NCBI GenBank assembly: GCA_008933045.1
Contig: WBXJ01000133.1
Coordinates: 1 to 8,119 of the forward strand
Origin: Verrucomicrobiota bacterium
GTDB taxonomy: Bacteria > Verrucomicrobiota > Verrucomicrobiia > Limisphaerales > SXQI01
DNA: 8,119 nucleotides
Direction of reading: 5' to 3'
How positions within the stretch are numbered: the stretch's first letter is position 1; every line of letters starts with the position of its first letter. Positions 1 through 4,893 of the stretch are shown here, one piece after another. A model generated the notes under the pieces. That model searched no databases, was not told the DNA's origin, and saw nothing but the letters and a program-made list of their open reading frames with translations. Both the position numbers and the translations under genes were made by a program.

Positions 1-1217
1 GGCAGCTTGACGATGCCACACTCGATGGCATCCATGAGTGAGAAATCGCTCATCGTCCACGGAAATAGCGTGCCCTCAGCATAGCCGGAGCCGCCCAGAA
101 AGAAGGGAGTCGCGGATAGGTCAATGATGCGACCAAGGCCCAGCTTGCGCTTGACGGCTTCAAGACCCGAAATCCATAGGCGCGCGGCCTCGTTGTTCTT
201 CTCAGCTTCACGCCTTTCGTCCCCTTTGAGGTCCTCGTCATCGGGTTCGCTGGGTTTTTCACGGTAGCAATGGTGTGCCTCATCGTTGATGACCATGAGG
301 TTTTTCATGCCCATCAGGCCGGGCATGACGCGCTGAAGCATCTGGCCTTCGGTCTCACGGGTGTTGAGTTCATCACCACCGCGCCCCTGAAGCAGCGACC
401 GTCCCCCAGCAGAAAGTTCGATGCGCTCGCGCAGTTTGAATGCGTGGTAGTTGGTGATGACGATTTTGGCCCGATCGAGCTCATCGATCATGTCACTCGG
501 TACCAGTTCACGATCCTTGTAGTAGCTGTCGGGATCATTGGGCTGGAGGACCCGCAGCCGATCCTTGATCGTCAGACCTGGTGCGCACACCAGAAAGCCA
601 CGGGTGAAATGTTTGCTGGCAGGACGGCGCACGGCATTAATTGTCTGCCAAGCGATGAGCATGGCCATGACGGTTGTTTTGCCTGCGCCGGTGGCGAGCT
701 TGAGCGCGAGGCGGATCAGTTCAGGGTTGGCGTCATTGTTCGCGCGGCGAAGGTGTTCCAGAATGCCTTCCCCGCTTGCGGAACGGGGCGCGACCTCGGT
801 GAGCCAGATCGCAGTCTCGGCGGCCTCTACCTGACAGAAGAAGGGGCGGATGCCGCTGAACTTGTGGTGCCGCCAGTGCTGAAGCAACCGCTGCGTCTCG
901 GGCGTGACCTTCCACTGGCTAGGGTTGGGAAGATTCCGCCACGTATTCACCTGTCCGCGCACCTCGTTGATGATCCAGGTCGTCTCATACTGCTGGGACT
1001 TCGTCGAGATGCCCTTTCCCTCGTCAAAGACGATCTCCTCTTGGGTATCCGAGCGTTTACGTTTCTTCGGCTTGGGGATCGCGGTTATGAACTGAGCTGG
1101 GCGACGGGATTCGATTAGTTTTTGCGTGGGTTGTCCCGAGGCGTCCAGTTCCCAGTGTTTCGCCGGAAGGTCATACGGCGAGTTCAGGATGGGCCGTTCG
1201 AAAAAAAGATTACTCAT
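1..1217 (-). CDS. Type III restriction-like DEAD/DEAH helicase-endonuclease (res-like, BPTD_3080-type), N-terminal part
   Basis: The reading frame is open from the ATG at 1217 down to the left edge, giving 405 codons without a stop; the C-terminus lies outside. Superfamily 2 helicase motifs are in order: Walker A ATGAGKTT (about 175-182), motif Ia region FLVCAPGLTIKDRL (208-221), TNYHAFK (255-261), DEAH-type NDEAHHCY (311-318) and motif III LSATP (367-371). The N-terminal and inter-motif text resembles a restriction endonuclease family known as BPTD_3080, recalled from memory; those proteins run to roughly 1000 residues, so well under half is visible. The nuclease and second RecA domains would be in the missing part. 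The expected role is ATP-dependent translocation on and cleavage of unmodified foreign DNA in the cytoplasm. No methyltransferase is visible, so a partner would have to lie further left. A basic run KPKKRKR occurs at 49-55. Codon third positions look more G/C-rich than in the genes to the right, which would fit transfer. A GTG two codons upstream is an alternative start. Confidence 0.88.
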   Translation of the reverse strand, partial: MSNLFFERPILNSPYDLPAKHWELDASGQPTQKLIESRRPAQFITAIPKPKKRKRSDTQEEIVFDEGKGISTKSQQYETTWIINEVRGQVNTWRNLPNPSQWKVTPETQRLLQHWRHHKFSGIRPFFCQVEAAETAIWLTEVAPRSASGEGILEHLRRANNDANPELIRLALKLATGAGKTTVMAMLIAWQTINAVRRPASKHFTRGFLVCAPGLTIKDRLRVLQPNDPDSYYKDRELVPSDMIDELDRAKIVITNYHAFKLRERIELSAGGRSLLQGRGGDELNTRETEGQMLQRVMPGLMGMKNLMVINDEAHHCYREKPSEPDDEDLKGDERREAEKNNEAARLWISGLEAVKRKLGLGRIIDLSATPFFLGGSGYAEGTLFPWTMSDFSLMDAIECGIVKL

Positions 1218-1405
1218 GGGCACCAGAGCGATAAAGTTCGATAGCCTCCGCAGTGACCCGTTGACACCCTGATGCAAACGGCGGACTAACTAGAGTCCTT
1301 CCTGTGCTGCGCCTTACCTTTTTGTTTGAGGTCATTTCATCACTGCCCTCACAGTTTTTAAAAGGTCAGGCAATCACTCAACAGGCTACATTCCGACCGT
1401 CTGCG

Positions 1406-1423
1406 AACAAGGAGAATCTTGTT
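1406..1423. repeat. Inverted repeat AACAAG-N6-CTTGTT
   Basis: Perfect 6-bp arms (1406-1411 and 1418-1423) enclose a 6-base spacer, followed by GTAAAAAA. It lies 15 bases left of a second perfect inverted repeat. It may be a regulator site or a weak hairpin. On the plus strand it is followed by A rather than T, so it is not a rightward terminator. Confidence 0.4.
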
Positions 1424-1438
1424 GTAAAAAATCGTGTA

Positions 1439-1457
1439 CTTCTCAAAAAATGAGAAG
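1439..1457. repeat. Inverted repeat CTTCTCA-N5-TGAGAAG
   Basis: Perfect 7-bp arms (1439-1445 and 1451-1457) surround an AAAAA loop. Read on the minus strand, the hairpin is followed after about seven bases by a run of six T, which resembles a loose terminator; however, no gene on that strand ends here. An operator for the divergent restriction gene or for the rpmH promoter is an alternative. The structure is seen directly; the role is not known. Confidence 0.45.
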
Positions 1458-1561
1458 GCAAAATAAGGCGTCCAGATTAACCGCTAACCCATGTTGCCCG
1501 CCGAGCCTCAAGAAACTCAACTGAGCCGGACAGTGATGAAGATTTTTTTCTGATCAGTTAG

Positions 1562-1589
1562 TTGACACCTTGGGCTCCTCTGTTATTCT
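1562..1589 (+). promoter_or_regulatory. Sigma70-type promoter for the rpmH-rnpA-yidD-yidC-jag cluster
   Basis: A perfect -35 hexamer TTGACA (1562-1567) is followed by a 16-base spacer and the -10-like TATTCT (1584-1589), which matches TATAAT at four positions. Transcription would start near 1596, giving a leader of about 68 bases before rpmH. A second TTGACT at 1624-1629 has no well-spaced -10 and would start too close to the gene. The position, directly upstream of a cluster normally driven by a strong promoter, supports the call. Confidence 0.5.
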
Positions 1590-1611
1590 CCCACGCTCAC
1601 GTTAGTGACGG

Positions 1612-1628
1612 GTCAGCCTAGGGTTGAC
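1612..1628 (+). other. Imperfect hairpin in the rpmH leader
   Basis: GTCAGCCTAGGGTTGAC is an imperfect palindrome. As RNA it could pair up to eight positions, two of them G-U, with a very tight loop that would have to open to at least three bases. If the promoter at 1562-1589 is used, this lies in the transcribed leader. It could be a stability or regulatory element, or chance. Confidence 0.25.
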
Positions 1629-1663
1629 TTTTCGACTGGCGGGATTAAACAAGCGACACTGCC

Positions 1664-1801
1664 ATGAAACGTCAATACCAACCGTCGAAGATGCGACGGA
1701 AACGCCAGCACGGCTTTCTTAACCGCAACTCGACTCGCGGCGGCAGAGCCGTCCTTGCCAACCGCCGCCGATCGGGCCGCAAACGCCTGACCCCAGTGTA
1801 A
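1664..1801 (+). CDS. rpmH: Large ribosomal subunit protein bL34
   Basis: This 45-residue, strongly basic protein begins MKRQYQPSKMRRKRQHGF and ends RRSGRKRLTPV, matching the bL34 signature (KRTYQPSK...HGF...GR..L..RR..GRK.L) along its whole length. The usual size is 44-46 residues, so the gene is complete. bL34 is a small RNA-binding protein of the large subunit. The glycine pair of the central TRGG element and the C-terminal GRKRL are kept. The ATG is preceded by ACACTGCC and shows no Shine-Dalgarno sequence. It is the first gene of the cluster, about 68 bases after the proposed transcription start, and rnpA follows 20 bases after its stop, the classic bacterial order. It is too short to be noticed by simple length filters. 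Confidence 0.97.
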   Translation: MKRQYQPSKMRRKRQHGFLNRNSTRGGRAVLANRRRSGRKRLTPV

Positions 1802-1821
1802 CGATTGGTGGGGTGTTTTTA

Positions 1822-2196
1822 ATGAATGAACCTGAACCGCTTCCCTTGCTGTTGGGTTCGACCCAGAGGGTGGTTCGGTCCGGCGAATTCACCCGCCTAC
1901 GCAACACTGGCCAGCGCCTAGCTCATGGCTGCCTTGTGCTCAATTGGCTCAGGTCTGAACTCGCGACAAAACCACGTCTCGGGGTTGTTACCTCCCGTAA
2001 AATCGGGGGGGCCGTTCTCCGCAGCCGAGCGCGGAGGCTCCTACGGGAAGCCTTTCGCCGACACCAGCACGATTTTTCGCAGCCCGTCACGATTGTTCTG
2101 GTTGCGCGTAATTCCATCGTGGGCAAAACCTATGGCGAAGTTGAGCGAGACTACCTGCACGTCCTCCGCAGAGCTCGGTTGCTGCCGGCAACCTGA
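1822..2196 (+). CDS. rnpA: Ribonuclease P protein component
   Basis: The 124-residue product is the protein cofactor of RNase P, which helps the catalytic RNA bind pre-tRNA and remove its 5' leader. Diagnostic features are the substrate-cleft segment around F23-TRLRNTGQRL-A34, the strand RLGVVTSRKIGGAV (52-65) and the basic RNR-motif helix that follows, here RSRARRLLREAFRR (67-80). The middle Asn of the RNR triplet is Ser (S68) in this protein, which is unusual. The rest of the fold is conventional, with a final helix around YGEVERDYLHVLRRARLL. I chose the ATG at 1822 because GGTGGGG (1807-1813) lies eight bases upstream; an in-frame GTG at 1813 would add three residues but would overlap that site. 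Length is within the family's usual 110-130 residues. It sits between rpmH and yidD, as expected. Confidence 0.95.
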   Translation: MNEPEPLPLLLGSTQRVVRSGEFTRLRNTGQRLAHGCLVLNWLRSELATKPRLGVVTSRKIGGAVLRSRARRLLREAFRRHQHDFSQPVTIVLVARNSIVGKTYGEVERDYLHVLRRARLLPAT

Positions 2197-2237
2197 GATC
2201 GAAGAGCGGAATGTCCATCCGCACCTCTCGCAGGTGT

Positions 2238-2243
2238 GGAAGA
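2238..2243 (+). promoter_or_regulatory. Ribosome binding site deciding the yidD start
   Basis: GGAAGA lies five bases before the ATG at 2249. It is one of few recognisable Shine-Dalgarno-like sequences in the window. It favours this ATG over the in-frame GTG at 2234, which has no such sequence in front of it. Confidence 0.5.
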
Positions 2244-2248
2244 ATCGT

Positions 2249-2527
2249 ATGCTGGGTGTGATCAGTCTCCCTTTGCTCGCGGCACTTCTGGTTTACCGCT
2301 TCTTATTTTCACCGCTTAAGTCGATCATTTTCGGATCCTCCGCTCGCTGCCGTTTCACCCCGTCCTGCTCCGCTTATGCTTATGACGCCATCAGGATCCA
2401 CGGGCCCTTTGCAGGAATCTGGTTGGCGGCTAAACGCCTAATCCGCTGCCAGCCTTGGGGCGGAGCCGGCCACGACCCAGTCCCTCACCCAATCGCACAT
2501 TCCACCCAATTTTCTACGTCTCGTTAG
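2249..2527 (+). CDS. yidD: Membrane protein insertion efficiency factor YidD
   Basis: The 92-residue protein has the complete YidD signature: an amphipathic or hydrophobic N-terminus (LPLLAALLVYRFLFSPL, 7-23), then CRFTPSCSAYAYDAI (34-48), HG at 51-52, GIWLAAKRLIRCQPW (56-70) and GGAGHDPVP (71-79). All three family cysteines are present (C34, C40, C67). YidD is a small inner-membrane-associated protein that assists YidC-dependent insertion, and it is usually encoded between rnpA and yidC as here. The ATG at 2249 places the first cysteine at a position close to that in other members (about 31-34). Between the SPL and CRF elements there is a slightly longer spacer (KSIIFGSSA) than the common short LGP-type linker. 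The reading frame stays open far upstream through rnpA, but that part has no YidD character. yidC begins 12 bases after the stop. Confidence 0.93.
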   Translation: MLGVISLPLLAALLVYRFLFSPLKSIIFGSSARCRFTPSCSAYAYDAIRIHGPFAGIWLAAKRLIRCQPWGGAGHDPVPHPIAHSTQFSTSR

Positions 2528-2539
2528 CCCTTTTTTATC

Positions 2540-4297
2540 ATGGATCGTAAATCACTCATCGTCCTTGCTGCTGCCTTCGCAATCCTTCTCGCATGGATGC
2601 CGCTGACGAATAAACTTTTTCCACCCAAACTGTTGCCGGTACAACCAACCAACGCGGTGGCTGGTGTTTCAAGCAATGGAATCACCCCGCTGCGCCCGGA
2701 TCCTAATGTCAACGTCACCCCTGTGAATACCGGTTTCAGACCGGAAAATGTTGGAGTGCTGGTGAAGGAAGAAACGTTGACTCTGGAAAATGAGGACGCA
2801 CGTTATGTGTTCACTTCGACAGGTGGCGGGCTAAAACACGTTTCGCTTAAAAAGTATCCAGAATCAGTCGCAAAAAAGGACGACAAGAAGGATAAACTGG
2901 CTAATTTAAACGCGAAAGCACCCGTGCCCGCGTTAAGTTTAATGGGCCCTGATTCGTTAATCGGGGATGGTGTTTATCAACTGAGCACGGTGGGTTCGAC
3001 CACTGTCCGGGCCGAGAAGTTACTGCAGAGCGGGCTGCGAATCATTAAGGAATACCAACTCTCAACGAATTATCTGATTAAGTTTAATCTGAAGTTCGAA
3101 AACCGCACTCGAGAGGCGATCCAAGTGCCTGCACGCGAAATCATCATCGGGACGGCCACACCGATAGGCGTGCATAATGAAGCGATGTATCTGGGGCTTG
3201 ACTGGTATAACGGCAGCGCGGCAGAACATATCACTGAATCGTGGTTTGCGAATCGCACCCTAGGCTGTTTTCCCGGTCAAGCGCGGACGGAGTATTCGGG
3301 CGGTGCGTCTAACGTGGTTTGGGCTGCGGTTCACAACCAATTTTTTACCATGATCGCAGTCCCGCAACAGCCCGCAGATCGTGTGATGGGTCGGCAGATC
3401 CAACTTGCTGCACCTACCAAGGAAGATATCGGCACGCAGTCGAGCCCACTTCTCCAACCATTGGGGTATCAGACTTCGCTGGCCTACAACGAAGTGACGG
3501 TGCCCGCGAACCAGATTTTCGTTACACCCATGGATGTATTTGCTGGGCCTAAGGAATACAACCTGCTCGCCCGACTTCACCGTGAGGTGGATCTGGTGAT
3601 GGGTTTTGATGGTTTCATTGGTTTCTTTGCGAAAAGCCTGTTGCTCTCCCTCAATGGTCTGCACGCCTTAGGGTTTGGTTACGGTTTGGCGATTATTATC
3701 ATCACCATCACGATCAAGCTGATCTTTTGGCCCCTGTCAGCCTCCAGCACGCGATCCATGAAACGGATGCAAAAGCTGCAACCTCAGATGAAGGCGATCC
3801 AGGATAAATACAAAGATGAACCCACGAAGATGCAGGGTAAGTTGAGTGAGTTCATGAAGGAGAACAAGATTAACCCCGTTGCGGGTTGTCTCCCGATGAT
3901 CATTCAGATTCCTGTCTTTTTTGGTTTTTACCGCATGCTCCAAGCGGCGATCGAGCTTCGTGGTGCCTCGTTCCTGTGGGCTCACGATTTGAGCAGCCCA
4001 GATACCATCGCCACTATTGCAGGGTTTCCAATCAATCCGTTTCCTCTCCTCATGGGAGCGACCATGCTTTGGCAGGCTCAACTCACGCCGGCTTCCCCGG
4101 GAATGGATGCGGGACAACAGCGCATCATGAAATACATGCCGTTGATGATGATGGTGTTCCTCTACAATTTTTCAGCGGGCCTAACAATTTATTGGACCGT
4201 GCAAAACATACTGTCCATTGCACAGATGAAATTGACTCGTGATAAATCCGTCACCACGCCCGCACATCCTGCAGCACGTCCTAGCAAGAAACCCTAA
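2540..4297 (+). CDS. yidC: Membrane protein insertase YidC (Oxa1 family, periplasmic-domain type)
   Basis: The 585-residue protein inserts and folds inner-membrane proteins, alone or with the Sec translocon. Architecture: N-terminal transmembrane segment (about 5-21, LIVLAAAFAILLAWMPL); periplasmic P1 domain (about 70-345) with a lysine-rich stretch KKDDKKDK near its start; then the Oxa1 core. In the core are a hydrophobic segment at 377-399; a cytoplasmic coiled hairpin from SMKRMQKLQPQ (406-416) to about 444; NPVAGCLPMIIQIPVFFGFY (445-464); another segment near 498-520; and the last near 535-560 (MPLMMMVFLYNFSAGLTIYW). The P1 domain indicates a diderm organism. The length is slightly above E. 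coli YidC (548). The position matching the groove arginine R366 of E. coli appears to be Q411, with R409 and K412 nearby. The ATG has no Shine-Dalgarno sequence; a short T tract (2531-2536) precedes it. MDRKSLIVL is a typical family start. Confidence 0.97.
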   Translation: MDRKSLIVLAAAFAILLAWMPLTNKLFPPKLLPVQPTNAVAGVSSNGITPLRPDPNVNVTPVNTGFRPENVGVLVKEETLTLENEDARYVFTSTGGGLKHVSLKKYPESVAKKDDKKDKLANLNAKAPVPALSLMGPDSLIGDGVYQLSTVGSTTVRAEKLLQSGLRIIKEYQLSTNYLIKFNLKFENRTREAIQVPAREIIIGTATPIGVHNEAMYLGLDWYNGSAAEHITESWFANRTLGCFPGQARTEYSGGASNVVWAAVHNQFFTMIAVPQQPADRVMGRQIQLAAPTKEDIGTQSSPLLQPLGYQTSLAYNEVTVPANQIFVTPMDVFAGPKEYNLLARLHREVDLVMGFDGFIGFFAKSLLLSLNGLHALGFGYGLAIIIITITIKLIFWPLSASSTRSMKRMQKLQPQMKAIQDKYKDEPTKMQGKLSEFMKENKINPVAGCLPMIIQIPVFFGFYRMLQAAIELRGASFLWAHDLSSPDTIATIAGFPINPFPLLMGATMLWQAQLTPASPGMDAGQQRIMKYMPLMMMVFLYNFSAGLTIYWTVQNILSIAQMKLTRDKSVTTPAHPAARPSKKP

Positions 4298-4345
4298 GCA
4301 CTTGTAAGGAACCTTGCCACAATCCATCTCAACCCAAACAAAACT

Positions 4346-4798
4346 ATGCCCGAACAACCCAAAGTCATTCTTGAGCAGATTCTGCACAAGCTCGGTTTCG
4401 TCGTCACCGTTGTGGAACATAAGTTGGAGGAAGGGTTGTTGCTTGAGATCCAGACAGATGACCCGGGGCGTTTGATCGGTCGCCAAGGCCAGACCTTGGC
4501 TGATTTGCAGTATATCACCAACCGCATTATTTTCCGCCAAGATCCGACCCAGTCTAAGGTCATGGTGGACGTTGGGGCATACCGGACGCAGGGTCGGGAT
4601 TCGCTCGTCAAAAAGGCCAAGGATGCCGCTGAGAAAGTGCGACGCTGGGGTGATATTATTGAAATGGAACCGCTCAGCTCCTTCGATCGTCGGATCATTC
4701 ACAGTATTCTCCGCGATGATCCGGACATCGAAGTCCACAGTGTAGAGGTCGAAGGATCCGATAAAAAAGCGATGATTTTCCGCCCTAAGACGAAGTAG
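4346..4798 (+). CDS. khpB: Jag/KhpB-like RNA-binding protein with KH and R3H domains
   Basis: The 150-residue protein has a type II KH-like domain (about 10-75) with the nucleotide-binding loop G45-RQ-G48 in GRLIGRQGQTLADLQY, then an R3H domain (about 84-147) with the R115-xxx-H119 signature in SSFDRRIIHSIL. This is the KhpB (also called Jag or EloR) architecture, but without the N-terminal Jag_N domain of the Gram-positive proteins (about 208 residues in B. subtilis), so it is a short form. KhpB-type proteins bind RNA broadly and affect cell envelope growth in Firmicutes; the role in this organism is not known. It follows yidC by 48 bases, the usual neighbourhood. No in-frame ATG, GTG or TTG lies between the yidC stop and this ATG, so the start is fixed. 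There is no Shine-Dalgarno sequence next to it; AAGGA occurs 35 bases away. The usual follower mnmE is not here. Confidence 0.92.
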   Translation: MPEQPKVILEQILHKLGFVVTVVEHKLEEGLLLEIQTDDPGRLIGRQGQTLADLQYITNRIIFRQDPTQSKVMVDVGAYRTQGRDSLVKKAKDAAEKVRRWGDIIEMEPLSSFDRRIIHSILRDDPDIEVHSVEVEGSDKKAMIFRPKTK

Positions 4799-4811
4799 TC
4801 CTTGGACTTCG
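4791..4811 (+). other. Weak hairpin across the jag/khpB stop
   Basis: CGAAGT (4791-4796) can pair with ACTTCG (4806-4811) across a nine-base loop, with an alternative inner pairing AGTCC/GGACT. It overlaps the stop codon and has no T tract after it (GGGCCCC follows). It is therefore at best a poor intrinsic terminator, although it stands at the natural end of the cluster. Confidence 0.25.
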
Positions 4812-4893
4812 GGCCCCTGCGCGCTCGCCACTGCGTCATCATTCAGCTCGTTTCTTCCCTCGGTCATGGTAGTGTGAACCGATCATCCGCCCC

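Larger units (their letters stand above)
1218..1663. other. Divergent intergenic region between the restriction gene and rpmH
   Basis: These 446 bases hold no convincing protein gene; the longest ATG-started frames are about 20 codons and have no ribosome binding site. The region contains a sigma70-like promoter reading right, near 1562-1589, and inverted repeats at 1283-1298, 1406-1423, 1439-1457 and 1612-1628. The nonamer GTTGACACC occurs twice, at 1260-1268 and 1561-1569. The strip from about 1420 to 1470 is rich in A runs. I saw no DnaA box close to TTATCCACA, so there is no support for a replication origin here. I found no convincing promoter for the leftward restriction gene, although it must start in this region. 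An unrecognised small RNA cannot be excluded by eye. Confidence 0.7.

Noticed and set aside
1055..1071. Basic KPKKRKR run resembling a nuclear localisation signal in the restriction protein
   Set aside because: Basic runs are common in DNA-binding bacterial proteins; nothing else suggests a eukaryotic target.
270..1118. 282-codon plus-strand open frame opposite the restriction gene
   Set aside because: It is the complement of a frame with intact helicase motifs; its own translation resembles no family and looks like a G/C-driven shadow.
1491..1553. 20-codon open frame MLPAEPQETQ... in the intergenic region
   Set aside because: No ribosome binding site, no recognisable protein, and of a length expected by chance.
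1218..1663. Possible oriC beside rpmH
   Set aside because: The position near rpmH would suit an origin, but no sequence close to the DnaA box TTATCCACA or its complement was found, and dnaA is not in the window.
1925..2248. Long upstream extension of the yidD frame through rnpA, starting at an ATG at 1925
   Set aside because: The extended part runs in another frame of the confidently called rnpA and has no YidD character; the ATG at 2249 gives the normal family length and has GGAAGA before it.
4791..4811. Intrinsic terminator at the end of the cluster
   Set aside because: The stem is only six pairs with a nine-base loop and is followed by GGGCCCC rather than a T tract.
4181..4867. 228-codon minus-strand open frame opposite jag/khpB
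   Set aside because: It overlaps the KH-R3H gene entirely, and its product shows no recognisable motif.
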